64,000 bases of DNA from Micromonospora endolithica (GCF_003626595.1 NZ_RBAK01000001.1:1054001-1118000); one strand, 5' to 3'; counted from the stretch's first letter, positions 33,679-42,486 are shown. Notes: generated from the letters alone by a model not told the origin. Made by a program: numbers and translations.

Positions 33679-33703
33679 CCCGCTCCCTCAGAAGGGATTC
33701 GAC

Positions 33704-34045
33704 ATGCCTGACCCGTCCGCACGGGCCCGCCGCTTCAGCTCGACAATCGGCGACGACGCGGTCCGCTTCGGCGACGGGATTCTTGTTGCGCCGGGCTTCC
33801 GCGATGAGATCGACCGTTCGATGAGCGCCTACCCGGCGTTCTTCGCCGCCGGGGCGCGAGCCGACCTGCCGGCCGCCTATGCGGAAGTCTGGGTGGTAAT
33901 CAGCGGAGCATTACGGGTGGGTGCCGGAGGCGACGCCGTGACTGTCCGTTCGGGCGACTTCGTGCACGTCCCGGCGCAGGCAGCGGGGATCGTCGAGGCG
34001 CTGGAGGACACCACCATGGTGTGTGTCTCGGTACCCGCTCACTAA
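33704..34045 (+). CDS. Small single-domain cupin protein
   Basis: The ATG at 33704 has GAAGGG upstream; 113 residues. A conserved cupin core is visible: AEVWVVISGALRVGAGGDAV and VRSGDFVHVPAQAAGIVEAL. Metal ligands of motif 1 (HxH) are not obvious, so it may be a binding protein or use other residues. Probably cooperates with the upstream ABM-like protein in small-molecule metabolism. Confidence 0.8.
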   Translation: MPDPSARARRFSSTIGDDAVRFGDGILVAPGFRDEIDRSMSAYPAFFAAGARADLPAAYAEVWVVISGALRVGAGGDAVTVRSGDFVHVPAQAAGIVEALEDTTMVCVSVPAH

Positions 34046-34094
34046 CGCGGCGACGGATGGCAACACCACCCACCAGGCGCCCTTGACCTGCGGG

Positions 34095-34525
34095 ATTGCG
34101 GCCGGAGGGCAGCCATGCGAACCACACCGTCACGACCGTCGGTGATCCGCTGCCGCTGAAGTCGAAGATAGTGCACATCCGAGCACCCAGCGCTCGTGCG
34201 TATCGGCTGAGAGTCGCCACCTCATTGGCGTCCAGATCACGTCGACCTCTTCCCCGACGTGCGGTTCGTCCCGGAAAGAATGGCTGGCCCAGGTGATTAC
34301 CTTCTCCCCGCTGCGGGTGGCGCTCCACCATCTGGTTCCGCTGCTGCAGGTTCCCCAGACCGCAATAGACGACGACCAGAACCAGCAATGCGCCAGTGGG
34401 AACGCCAAGGGCCGGGTGCCGGAGCCAGTAGCCGGGACGCCATCGGCTGCGGGGTTCTTGCTGGGCCGGGCCAACCGACTGCCCGGTGGTCCATGATTGC
34501 TTCCCTCGTGCGGGGCAAAGCCTTC
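34095..34525 (-). pseudogene. Frameshifted DUF3592-like membrane protein
   Basis: Parts of one protein are spread over shifting minus-strand frames. A transmembrane helix (GALLVLVVVYCGLGNL) occurs in one frame, then KVITWASHSFRDEPHVGEEV and DVIWTP in a second, then NEVATLSRYARALGARM and SGSGSPTVVTVWFAWL back in the first. The order TM, charged beta segment, (V)G..V.V..P, TM is that of DUF3592 proteins. At least two frameshifts and no usable start show that it is dead. Confidence 0.55.
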
Positions 34526-34587
34526 GCCTGATCCACGGGCTGGTCCCTGAGGATCTCCTCGTCGGGCAGCCGTGGACCGTCCCTGGC

Positions 34588-34671
34588 TCACTCGTTATCG
34601 GTGGGCCGGAGGTACCACCATGCGAACCAACCGGCGACCATCGCCGGTGACCCGTTGCCGCTGACTTCACC
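34588..34671 (-). pseudogene. C-terminal tail of a DUF3592-like protein (second copy here)
   Basis: Minus-strand reading gives SGNGSPAMVAGWFAWWYL and RPTDNE then stop. This matches the tail of the adjacent pseudogene (34095-34140) and the fragment at 29437-29502 in both protein and DNA (shared GTTCGCATGG). It marks the end of a former upstream tandem copy. Confidence 0.55.
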
Positions 34672-34693
34672 TAGTACGGCAGCCGCCGTTTGA

Positions 34694-34735
34694 GATCTGG
34701 GGTCCAGATTTACCCGCCGATCCGGGGTCCGATTT
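34694..34735. repeat. Short direct repeat with a dyad
   Basis: GATCTGGGGTCCAGATTT (34694-34711) and GATCCGGGGTCCGATTT (34719-34735) differ at few positions; the first contains ATCTGG-ggt-CCAGAT. It lies between a pseudogene and the gene at 34773 and could be an operator or the scar of a mobile element. Confidence 0.4.
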
Positions 34736-34772
34736 CACGCGTCGCCGACAGATTGCCGTATGGTTGGCCGCG

Positions 34773-35309
34773 ATGGAGACGGTGAGTTCAGCGATGGCAG
34801 TCCTGCTGCGTGGGATGACGGAGGCCGCCTGGACCATTGAGCGCCACTTCACCGAACTCTGCCTGAACTACCACCTTTTCGTGCCAGATGGCGACCGCGG
34901 GCGCAGCCGGTTCGAGGGCACGGATGACGAGGCGCTGATCTGGGGAAGTCGGCTGTCGTTCGACCCGTACGACGGGGTAGGCCAGCCATCGCTCGGCGGA
35001 CATCTGACGTTCAATGCCATGACGATCAGGCTGCCGCATCTCCCGGTGGAAGTCACGGACTATCCGTCCGAGATCCGCCTCTACCTGCGGCTGACGCTAC
35101 GCGAGGACGGCTTCACGCTAACCGCCGCGATCGACGTCGACCTCCTCCAGCCACTGTTCAAGTATCCAGCCGGCGAACACACTGTCATGCGCGTCATCGA
35201 GGAACTCACCACCTTGGACGATACCGTAGCCGCAGCCCAGCGCGCCGTCACGGCCTTCGCCGAGCACTACTCACTCTTCGACGACATCGGCTTCCCGCGC
35301 CGGCAGTAG
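34773..35309 (+). CDS. Hypothetical protein, 178 residues
   Basis: The ATG at 34773 follows a TATGGT box (34759-34764) by 8 nt, which suggests a leaderless start. The protein is acidic and alternates strand-like segments (TFNAMTIRLPHLPVEV, IRLYLRLTLREDGFTLTAAI) with a C-terminal helix. No signal peptide, no transmembrane helix and no family recognised. It lies in the decayed island. Confidence 0.6.
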   Translation: METVSSAMAVLLRGMTEAAWTIERHFTELCLNYHLFVPDGDRGRSRFEGTDDEALIWGSRLSFDPYDGVGQPSLGGHLTFNAMTIRLPHLPVEVTDYPSEIRLYLRLTLREDGFTLTAAIDVDLLQPLFKYPAGEHTVMRVIEELTTLDDTVAAAQRAVTAFAEHYSLFDDIGFPRRQ

Positions 35310-35384
35310 ACATGGAACGCGCGCCTGTTCGACACGACAGTCCACCCACTATGCAAGCAGGCCCGCTATCGGACGAACCAGTAG

Positions 35385-35900
35385 TCAGGGTCGATCGTCA
35401 ACAATCACCGCCATTTCCCACTGGTACTGGTCCAGGTTGAGGACGCCCCACTGCTCACCGCTTCGGATTCGATGGAATCGGAAGACGCCGTTCGTGTCGT
35501 TGGCGCTGATGATGCAGCGGATCGGCGTCCTTGAGGCGTGGGCGCGAACCCGGTTGCGTACAGCGTCGGCGACGGCCAGCCCGAGCCGCAGCAGGGTGAC
35601 CTGATCAGCGTCGCTGATCTGCGGCTGCCCATCCTCGAGCAGAGCTACCTCGACAGGCGCGTAGTCCTCCAGATGGAAACTGTTGACCTGGCATTCGTAG
35701 TGGGTCAGATCCGGCCAACCCATGCGGGCAAGCGCCGCAGTCGGTGAATCAGACCCGTGGTGTGCGGCGAAGACCAGCGCGCCCTCAGACTCGACTACGC
35801 CTCGCGAGACCTTATCGCGTAACTCGTCGTGCATCTCTGCGGCGGGGAGAGCGGCCGTCGAGCCCAGCGGTTGGAGCGCTGCTGCCGCCGACTCGTTCAT
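35385..35900 (-). CDS. Hypothetical protein, 171 residues
   Basis: The ATG at 35900 is chosen; a GTG 15 nt upstream is possible. Acidic soluble protein with VLLEDGQ-like and RCIISANDTNG segments and a C-terminal strand EMAVIVDDRP. It is convergent with the hypothetical gene ending at 35309. No family recognised. Confidence 0.6.
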   Translation of the reverse strand: MNESAAAALQPLGSTAALPAAEMHDELRDKVSRGVVESEGALVFAAHHGSDSPTAALARMGWPDLTHYECQVNSFHLEDYAPVEVALLEDGQPQISDADQVTLLRLGLAVADAVRNRVRAHASRTPIRCIISANDTNGVFRFHRIRSGEQWGVLNLDQYQWEMAVIVDDRP

Positions 35901-35941
35901 TCTGATGGTCAACACCTCAGCAGCGTAGGCCGACCATCGGG

Positions 35942-36061
35942 CGCTCCGCGATCCAGATGACGGCCGACACCTACGGGCACGTCCTGCCGGCGAGGGCTCG
36001 TCACGCTGCCTCGGCCATCGACCGAGTGCTCCGGCGAGGAGGAGACGGCGTGACCGCTTGA
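35942..36061 (+). pseudogene. C-terminal remnant of a tyrosine recombinase (phage-type integrase)
   Basis: Forty codons ending in a stop read RSAIQMTADTYGHVLPARAR and then HAASAIDRVLRRGGD. SIQMTxDTYGH is the box-II end of actinobacterial integrases, with the catalytic Tyr in TYGH. All upstream catalytic residues (Arg, His, Arg) are missing. It stops 35 bp from tRNA-Ile2, a classical attachment site, so it marks the end of an old integrated element. Confidence 0.75.
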
Positions 36062-36095
36062 CTGTACTCGGACCCGAGATCACCCGGGACAGTGC

Positions 36096-36172
36096 TGGTG
36101 GGGCGGGCGGGACTCGAACCCGCGACCGAGGGATTATGAGTCCCCTGCTCTAACCGGCTGAGCTACCGCCCC
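36096..36172 (-). tRNA. tRNA-Ile2 (anticodon CAT), with encoded CCA
   Basis: Full cloverleaf on the minus strand: acceptor GGGGCGG/CCGCCCC, D-arm with GGTTAGAGC, anticodon loop CTCATAA, T-arm GCGGG-TTCGAAT-CCCGC, then A and CCA (36096-36098). The ACTCATAATC context is as in E. coli ileX, whose C34 is changed to lysidine to read AUA, so Ile2 is preferred over Met. Confidence 0.9.
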
Positions 36173-36235
36173 GGCACCGCGCCGGATCTTATCCCGCCCG
36201 GTCGATCACCGGCCAGCACGAAGCGACGCCCTCGC

Positions 36236-37951
36236 TCATCGGCGGCGTCGGCGGAGCAGCACGATGGGCAACGCGAGGATAACAGTGAGCAGCCAGCCGA
36301 CCACGACGACGCCCCACAGCCACTGCTCGTCCTGGCCGGTCGGGGTGATGAACATGCCGAGGGTCAGCAGGAAGGTCGGCCCGCCGATCGCCAGCGCGAC
36401 CAGGCCGCTGACGACCATCAGCGGAATCTCCCACCAGGACCGTTTCGCCGGCGTCGCGCCCGACCGCTGACCGCGTGCGGGAGAGCGGTCGGGTCGTCCG
36501 GCGCTACGGGGTTGCGGGATGTGCTCCGGGTCGCGCGCCGGCATCAGGACCCGCCGGTCGGCGGGCACCTGGGCGTCGATCATCCGGAGCGCGTCGGGGT
36601 GCAGGTGGAACATGGTGGGTTCGATCCGCATGGAGATCGCGTCGGTGCCGATCAGCTGGCGGGCGCCGTCCGGCCAGGCGAGCAGGACGGCGCAGTCGGC
36701 GTACCGCACGGTGAGCGGGCCGCCGGGGCCGAGGTAGCTCACCCCCTCACCGCCGACGCGCAGCTCGCCGTCGTCCTCCTTCTCGCGGTACGCGGTGCCG
36801 GCGACGGCGTGGGTGGAGCGGGTGGGTGCCGCGGTGAAACCGGCCCAGTCGGCGCGGTGGCCGTCGGGCACCATCAGCAGCGCGGTGGACGTCACCTCCC
36901 GCGCCACCTCGTGCAGGTCGGCGACGGTGACCGCCTTCAGCTCCGCCTGGTGTTCCTCGACGGTCAGGGTGCGTTCCCCGGTGAGCACGTTGAAGGCGTA
37001 CGACGGCAGCCGCGCGGCGTCCACCTCGGCGGTGCCGAGGACGTCCTGCCGCTTGCCGACGGCCGCGTCGAGGTCGGCCTGTTCGATCCGGCCGACCCGC
37101 AGCTTGGCGAGGGTGTCGACGAAGCCGCCGAGCACCGCGTCCTGCTTCTGCGGCAGCGCGTCGGCGAGGGCGCGCAGCGTCGCGTACCCGTCGCCGCGCG
37201 GGTCGTAGCCGGCGGTGGTCTGGTAGGACAGTCCGGCCTCCTGGCGCAGGGAACGGAACAGCTCGCGCTCCAGCACCTCGGCGAAGAGGCTGGCGGCGGT
37301 CGAGCGCCGCACGACCGAGTCCAGCACGACGGCCCGCGAGCCGTTGGCGAAGTACGCGGGCGTGCTCGGCAGCGCCGACGAGGCCGCCGGCACCGGCTGG
37401 CGTACGCCGGCGGGCAGCGCCAGCCGCAGGCCGGCCGGAATCCGGTCACCGGCGATCCACAGCACCGCGTTCTCCCGGGTGAACCAGCGGGCGGCCCACT
37501 GCCGCAGGTCGTCCGCGGTGAGCGCGGACAGCCCCCACTCGGGGTAGCTGGCCAGGCCGTGGTCGCGGGCGCCGTGCCGCCACAGCGGGATGCTGTCGAC
37601 GATCGAGTTGCCCCGGCCGCTCCACTCGGTGCGCAGGATCTCCTTCTCCACCTCCAGCCGGTCGGTGGGCAGCGCGGTGAGGTTGGCGCACACGGCGGTG
37701 AGGAAGGTGGCGATGTCCTGTTCGGAGCCCTGCATGTGGAACGTGGTCAGGACCGGCGCGGTGGCGCCGTTGAAGTGGTAGTCGGCCACGCCGAGCGGGG
37801 CCAGGGCGAGGTGTTCGAGCAGGTGGGTGATGCCGCTGCGGGCCAGCGTCTCGTCGGCGGTGCCGACCCGGAAGGCCAACCCGGCGCGCATCGGACCGCC
37901 GGTGGGTGCGAGCAGCGTGGGTACGCCGTCGACGTCGAGGTGTTGGATCAT
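36236..37951 (-). CDS. M16-like zinc peptidase with C-terminal membrane anchor
   Basis: The ATG at 37951 overlaps the upstream gene's stop by 4 bp; 571 residues. The inverted zinc motif HLLEH is at 43-47, and the M16 fold runs to about residue 430 (ALAPLGVADYHFNG, RTEWSGRG, LYQ-type repeats such as SYQTTAGYDPRGDGYATL). A basic Pro-rich linker and two helices (EIPLMVVSGLVALAIGG and GVVVVGWLLTVILALPIVLL) end the chain, so it is likely membrane-tethered. M16 enzymes degrade or process peptides; substrate unknown. Co-transcribed with the gene at 37948. Confidence 0.85.
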   Translation of the reverse strand: MIQHLDVDGVPTLLAPTGGPMRAGLAFRVGTADETLARSGITHLLEHLALAPLGVADYHFNGATAPVLTTFHMQGSEQDIATFLTAVCANLTALPTDRLEVEKEILRTEWSGRGNSIVDSIPLWRHGARDHGLASYPEWGLSALTADDLRQWAARWFTRENAVLWIAGDRIPAGLRLALPAGVRQPVPAASSALPSTPAYFANGSRAVVLDSVVRRSTAASLFAEVLERELFRSLRQEAGLSYQTTAGYDPRGDGYATLRALADALPQKQDAVLGGFVDTLAKLRVGRIEQADLDAAVGKRQDVLGTAEVDAARLPSYAFNVLTGERTLTVEEHQAELKAVTVADLHEVAREVTSTALLMVPDGHRADWAGFTAAPTRSTHAVAGTAYREKEDDGELRVGGEGVSYLGPGGPLTVRYADCAVLLAWPDGARQLIGTDAISMRIEPTMFHLHPDALRMIDAQVPADRRVLMPARDPEHIPQPRSAGRPDRSPARGQRSGATPAKRSWWEIPLMVVSGLVALAIGGPTFLLTLGMFITPTGQDEQWLWGVVVVGWLLTVILALPIVLLRRRRR

Positions 37952-38913
37952 GGCCGGCCGCCCTTCGCGTACGCCTTCTCGCGGTACCGCAGGAACTGCT
38001 TCTCGCCGTCGCCCCGCAGGTAGTCGAAGAACGAGGTGTGTCCGATCGCGCCCAGGGCCGCGAACTGTCGCGCCGCCGCCGTCCAGTCCTCCATCAGGCA
38101 GTACGCGAAGGCGAAGGTGCTGCGGACCATCGGCCAGCCCCAGGTGTGCCGGAAGGCGGGGTGCCCGACCGAGCGCTGCGCCGCCTCGGCGATCTCGGCG
38201 CGGACCCGCGGTGCGGTGAGGTAGGTGCGGGCCGCGTTCAGGCCGCCGTCGTCGAGGGCCTGTTCCAGGTGCGCCTCGACGATCAGGACCGCGTGCGGGC
38301 CACCGGCCGGCGCGGCGGCGACGCACTCCCGGGCGAAGCCGTGCGCCCGCTCCCAGTCGCCGCTCCACTTCGGGCAGAACTGTTGCAGCAGTGAGCGCTG
38401 CGCCGGGAGGTGGTGCGGCTGGTGCGCGGCGAGCCGGTCGTACCGTCGGCGGGCCTCGGCCTGGCCGAGCTGCAACCCGCGGGCGCTGGTGATCCGCTGG
38501 GTCCACGCGGCGGACTCGTCGGGGTGCCGGGCGGTCACGTCGATGAGCACCTGTTCGGCGCGGCGCAGGTGGTCGAAGAACTGGTCGAACTGGTCCCGGC
38601 TGACGTGCTGGGCCCGGTGGTCGGTGCGGATCCGCCAGCCGGCGTCGATGAGGTGCGCGCCGAGCATGGTGCCGGGCAGCGGGTCGTCCGGCCGTTCGGC
38701 CGCCGTCGCGCGGAGGAAGTCCTCGACGTCGGAGGCGTCGCCGACCTCGTCCACGAGGACGGTCCGCCCGTAGGCGTCCTGGGCGTCGACGACCGCCCGC
38801 AGCGCCGGCCAGTCGCGGGCGGCGAGCGCCGCGCGAGCCTCACCGACCTGGGGGTACGCGGCCGCGGCGTCGAAGGTCGGCGGCGTGGGGGGTGCGGTCA
38901 CGGCGAGGATCAT
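37948..38913 (-). CDS. Hypothetical helical-repeat protein (DUF4034-like/TPR-like)
   Basis: 321 residues, all helical, with Trp/Ala/Leu-rich repeats (RAALAARDWPALRAVVDA, WTQRITSARGLQLGQAEA, EDWTAAARQFAALG), a pattern seen in DUF4034-like TPR proteins. No signal peptide. Overlap with the M16 gene implies they function together, perhaps as scaffold and peptidase. The family call is tentative. Confidence 0.6.
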   Translation of the reverse strand: MILAVTAPPTPPTFDAAAAYPQVGEARAALAARDWPALRAVVDAQDAYGRTVLVDEVGDASDVEDFLRATAAERPDDPLPGTMLGAHLIDAGWRIRTDHRAQHVSRDQFDQFFDHLRRAEQVLIDVTARHPDESAAWTQRITSARGLQLGQAEARRRYDRLAAHQPHHLPAQRSLLQQFCPKWSGDWERAHGFARECVAAAPAGGPHAVLIVEAHLEQALDDGGLNAARTYLTAPRVRAEIAEAAQRSVGHPAFRHTWGWPMVRSTFAFAYCLMEDWTAAARQFAALGAIGHTSFFDYLRGDGEKQFLRYREKAYAKGGRP

Positions 38914-38945
38914 AGGTGATCATCAACCGGCCCGCGGTCCCCCTT

Positions 38946-40184
38946 TCAGCCGGCGCGCAGGTCGTCCAGGACGGCTCCGGCGGTACGCCAGCCGCTGGCC
39001 AGCGCGCCCTGGATGGACGGGCTGTCCCGGTGGTCGCCGGCCACGTACAGCCCGTCGCCGAGGGACACCGGTTTGCGCAGCCGGCCCTGCGGGGGCGGCG
39101 CGGCGGGCAACGCGTCGGGGATCACCACGGTGGTGAGGTGGGTCCAGTCGGCGGTGGACCGTCCGTAGAGCCGGGTCAGCTCGGCGCGGACGGCCGGCTC
39201 GGGCGGCGCGGACGGGCCGACCACGGACGTGGCCACCAGGTGCCTGCCGTCCGGCGCGTAGCTGGGCGCGGCCCGGCTGATCACCACGGTGTTGGCGACG
39301 ATCTCCCGGCGGTCGCCGTCGAGCAGCAGGATCGGCTCGTCCAGGGGCGCGGTGTCGGTGCTGTGGTAGTAGGTCGTGTAGCTGTGCGTGCGTACCCGGG
39401 GAAGTCGCGGCAGCAGCGTGGTCGCCGCCGGCGGGTCCGTGGCGACCACGACGGCGCGGCAGCCGATGTCGCCGGCCTGGGTGCGCACCCGGCCCGGCGC
39501 GACCTCCGCGACCGGGGTGTCCAGGTCGATGAGGTCGGCCGGCAGCGGGTCGGCGATGGCGCGGGGCAGCGCGGCCATTCCCTCGGCGGGCAGCCCGATC
39601 CGGCCCCGGGCGAAGGAGCGCAGCACCATGGCGAGGACGTGGCTGGAGGTCTCCAATTCGCGGTCGATGAAGACGCCGGAGAGGAACGGGCGCAGCAGTT
39701 CCTCGATGATCGCGTCGGAGAGCCCGGCCCGGCGCAGCGCGGCCTCGCTGGTGGTCTCCGGCGCGGCCAGCAGCCGCTCGGTGGGCAGGGTGGCGGCACC
39801 GGCGGCGAGCGCGGCGAAGCGCAGCCGGTCGGACAGGGAGCCGACGCCGGCGAGCGCGGTGCGGGGGGCCGCGGTGGGCTCGCGCAGCGGGTTGACCAGC
39901 CGCTTCAGCTCGTCGCCCCGGCGGACGAGCACGCCGGAGGTGAAGTAGCCCAGGTCCAGCCGGTCGACGTCGAGGAGCGTGCCGAGCCGGGGGTAGGCGG
40001 TGTTGAGCACCTGGAATCCCCGGTCGAGGAGGTACCCGTCGACCGCGTCGGTGGCCACCCGGCCGCCGAGCCGGCCGCTGGCCTCCAGCAGCCGCCACGG
40101 CACCCCGGCGCGGTGCAGCCGCCGGGCCGCGGCCAGGCCGGCCAGCCCTCCGCCCACGATCACCACGTCGGTCTCCGCCAGCAT
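38946..40184 (-). CDS. FAD-dependent amine oxidase/phytoene desaturase-like oxidoreductase
   Basis: The ATG at 40184 gives 412 residues beginning near the dinucleotide motif VVIVGGGLAGLAAARRL, followed by GGR(V)AT and GFQVLNTAYP, as in the NAD(P)-binding Rossmann amine-oxidase superfamily. The C terminus has the FAD-closing GDGLYVAGDHRDSPSIQGA. Related proteins include desaturases and protoporphyrinogen-oxidase-like enzymes; substrate unknown. It has its own transcription unit. Confidence 0.9.
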   Translation of the reverse strand: MLAETDVVIVGGGLAGLAAARRLHRAGVPWRLLEASGRLGGRVATDAVDGYLLDRGFQVLNTAYPRLGTLLDVDRLDLGYFTSGVLVRRGDELKRLVNPLREPTAAPRTALAGVGSLSDRLRFAALAAGAATLPTERLLAAPETTSEAALRRAGLSDAIIEELLRPFLSGVFIDRELETSSHVLAMVLRSFARGRIGLPAEGMAALPRAIADPLPADLIDLDTPVAEVAPGRVRTQAGDIGCRAVVVATDPPAATTLLPRLPRVRTHSYTTYYHSTDTAPLDEPILLLDGDRREIVANTVVISRAAPSYAPDGRHLVATSVVGPSAPPEPAVRAELTRLYGRSTADWTHLTTVVIPDALPAAPPPQGRLRKPVSLGDGLYVAGDHRDSPSIQGALASGWRTAGAVLDDLRAG

Positions 40185-40293
40185 CGCGCTTCCCCCTCGC
40201 CCTGGGACCGGTACCGCCGGCTCGGCCACCACACCTCAGTACCCCGATCGCGACCGCCACACCCGGTGCGCCCATCCTGCCCCGGATGTGATG

Positions 40294-40339
40294 GGAGGGG
40301 CCCCTTCCGCTCCGAAAAGCGCGGGGAAGGGACCCCTCC
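40294..40339. terminator. Micromonospora-type GGGGCCCC hairpin
   Basis: GGAGGGGCCCCTTCC (40294-40308) pairs with GGAAGGGACCCCTCC (40325-40339) with one mismatch and a 16-nt loop. Similar elements occur at 43769. It may be a dispersed repeat serving as terminator or RNA-stabilising hairpin; the rest of 40185-40416 shows no gene. Confidence 0.65.
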
Positions 40340-40416
40340 TCACGCCTGCCGGGGCGCGGGAGGGCCGCGTACGACGAACGCCCGTCGGCGCTGCCGACGG
40401 GCGTCTGGTGGAGAAG

Positions 40417-40489
40417 CTCCCCCGATTGGACTCGAACCAATAACCTGCCGGTTAACAGCCGGCTGCTCTGCCAATTGAGCTACAGGGGA
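40417..40489 (-). tRNA. tRNA-Asn (anticodon GTT)
   Basis: On the minus strand: acceptor TCCCCTG/CGGGGGA, D-arm AGCTCAATTGGCAGAGC, anticodon stem GCCGG/CCGGC with loop CTGTTAA, T-arm with GGTTCGAGTCC, discriminator G. CCA is not encoded (CTT follows). Confidence 0.95.
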
Positions 40490-40758
40490 TCGTGCCGTCA
40501 CCCGGCGGAAGGATCCCCTTCGCCGTGCGACGGGACAAGAGTACAGGACTCACCCGGGTATCGGTCCAGGGGGTTACTCATCCGATCCGCCGAATCAGTA
40601 GGCCAACAAAGCAGACAAATTGCCATCGGGGCACAGGGAGGCATGAGCGGAGAGCAGGATGGGTAGTTAGCTGCCGACAGAGGACGCAGGCGCGAACCGA
40701 TCGGTCCCGACAGGTTGTACGGCGGACCGACGGAGCGTCAGGTACGAGAGGAGCCGCC

Positions 40759-41154
40759 ATGCGCGGAAAGATCATGTTTCTTGGCGGGCTGGCTGCGGGA
40801 TTCGTCCTGGGCGCCCGTGCCGGTCGGGAGAAGTACGAGGAGCTGGTGGTCCGGGGTCGCAAGGTGCTCGACCACCCGACCGTCCAGGAGGCGGCCGGTG
40901 TCGCGCAGGCCCAGGCCAACCGGCTCTACAGCGAGGGCAAGGACAAGATCGGCCAGTCGAAGCTGGGCGAGAAGCTGAGCACCGGCAACGGTCAGAAGCA
41001 GGAGCTGACCGCCGCCGACGACGCGTTCGCCGGCACGCCGGCCTCGGTCGGCGCGAAGTCGGGCACCAGCTCGACGTCGAGCACGTCCTCGGCGACCACC
41101 ACGCCCCGCAACAGCAAGCCGTCCAGCCCGGGCACCAGCGGCAGCAGCCTCTGA
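40759..41154 (+). CDS. YtxH-like small protein with Ser/Thr-rich tail
   Basis: 131 residues with GAGAGGAG before the ATG. It starts RGKIMFLGGLAAGFVLGARA, a short hydrophobic N-terminal helix followed by GREKYEEL, typical of YtxH/general-stress envelope proteins. A Lys/Glu helix follows, then a disordered Ser/Thr/Pro tail. Probably a small stress-related membrane protein. Flanked by tRNA-Asn and a strong terminator. Confidence 0.75.
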   Translation: MRGKIMFLGGLAAGFVLGARAGREKYEELVVRGRKVLDHPTVQEAAGVAQAQANRLYSEGKDKIGQSKLGEKLSTGNGQKQELTAADDAFAGTPASVGAKSGTSSTSSTSSATTTPRNSKPSSPGTSGSSL

Positions 41155-41169
41155 CCCACGCACCAACTG

Positions 41170-41202
41170 AGCGGGCCGGTCACCTGAGGTGACCGGCCCG
41201 CT
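41170..41202. terminator. Hairpin terminator
   Basis: A perfect 15-bp stem (41170-41184/41188-41202) with loop TGA, 15 bp after the YtxH-like gene. Confidence 0.85.
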
Positions 41203-41293
41203 GGCGTGCGTCCGGACCGCCGGCCACGGCGGCAGCGTTCGCCACGCGGTGGAAACACCACCGTGGCAGACTCCGCTGCGGGAGGTGACGGCG

Positions 41294-42478
41294 ATGGTGT
41301 CGGTCCGTCCGGAGAACGCCGACCAGGCGCGCCTGGTCACCCTGCTGCGCGACGACGGCCCCCGGTCCCGGGTGGAACTGGGTGACGCGCTGGGCCTGCC
41401 CCGCGCGCGACTCACCAGCGAGGTGGAGCGGCTGGTCGCGGCCGGCCTGGTGGAGACCGCCGGCCCCGCCGCGTCCCGCGGCGGCCGGCGCTCGTCGTTG
41501 CTGCGCCTCGCCGGGGGCGTGCGCTTCGCCGGTGTCGTCATCGGTACGCGGGAACTGGTCGTCACGGTCACCGACGGGGAACTGACCCCGCTCGCCGAGC
41601 TGCGCGAGCCGGTGGACGTGCGGCAGGGGCCGGAGCGGGTGGTCGGTCGGGCCGTCGAGCTGATCGGCAAGCTCCGCGCCGAGCTGGGGCTCGGCCGGCT
41701 CACCGGCGTCGGCGTCGCCCTGCCCGGGCCGGTGGACATCCGCGAGGGCGTGCCGGTCTCCCCGCCCCTGCTGCCCGGCTGGCACCGGTTCCCGGTGCGC
41801 GACACCATCGCCGCCGAGCTGGGCAGTCCGACGCTGGTCGACGACGACGCCAACGTCGGCGCGCTGGGTGAACGGCACGCCGGCGTCGGACGCACCTTCG
41901 ACGACTTCCTCTACCTGCGGCTCGGCGCCGGTGTCGGCTGCGGGCTGGTGATCGGCGGCCGGCTGCACCGGGGCGCCACCGGCAGCGCCGGGGACATCGG
42001 CCACCTGCGGACGACCGAGGACGGCCCGACGTGCGCGTGCGGCGAGGTCGGCTGCCTCCAGGCGTACTGCGGGGACGCCGGCCTGGTCGACGCGGCGCTG
42101 GCGGCGGCGCGCGGCGGCCGCTCCCCCGCGCTGGCCGCCCGACTCGCCGAGGCCGGCGGCCTCACCGTGGCCGACGTGGTGGCGGCGGTGGGCACCGGCG
42201 ACCCGGCGGCACACGGGGTGGTCCGGGAGGCGGGACGGCGGCTGGGCCAGGCGCTGGTCGGGATGGTCAGCTTCGTCAACCCGGCCATCGTGATCATCGG
42301 CGGTACGCCGGCGGGCCTGGGGCACACGCTGCTCGCGGAGATCCGCGCCGTGGTCTACCGCCGGTCGGCGCCGCTGGCCACCGGCACGATGCCGATCGTG
42401 CTGTCCGATCTCGACCAGCGGGCCACCGTGATCGGCGCCGCCCGGCTGATCAGCGACCAGGCGTTCGCGCCCGGCTGA
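41294..42478 (+). CDS. ROK family transcriptional regulator/sugar kinase-like protein
   Basis: The ATG at 41294 (394 residues) has GGAGG 8 nt upstream. N-terminal winged helix (QARLVTLLRDDGPRSRVELG ... GLPRARLTSEVERLVAAGLV), then the ROK domain: GVGVALPGPVD, DDDANVGALGERHAG, GAGVGCGLVIGG and the zinc motif CACGEVGCLQ. ROK repressors sense sugars. Two small dyads at 41242-41252 and 41258-41266 lie upstream, so autoregulation is possible. Convergent with the isomerase at 42526. Confidence 0.9.
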   Translation: MVSVRPENADQARLVTLLRDDGPRSRVELGDALGLPRARLTSEVERLVAAGLVETAGPAASRGGRRSSLLRLAGGVRFAGVVIGTRELVVTVTDGELTPLAELREPVDVRQGPERVVGRAVELIGKLRAELGLGRLTGVGVALPGPVDIREGVPVSPPLLPGWHRFPVRDTIAAELGSPTLVDDDANVGALGERHAGVGRTFDDFLYLRLGAGVGCGLVIGGRLHRGATGSAGDIGHLRTTEDGPTCACGEVGCLQAYCGDAGLVDAALAAARGGRSPALAARLAEAGGLTVADVVAAVGTGDPAAHGVVREAGRRLGQALVGMVSFVNPAIVIIGGTPAGLGHTLLAEIRAVVYRRSAPLATGTMPIVLSDLDQRATVIGAARLISDQAFAPG

Positions 42479-42486
42479 CCGGTGGC

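Noticed and set aside
33900..34670. Single intact 256-residue gene on the minus strand
   Set aside because: Its recognisable segments alternate between frames and its end runs antisense to the cupin gene, so it is a decayed gene, not an intact one.
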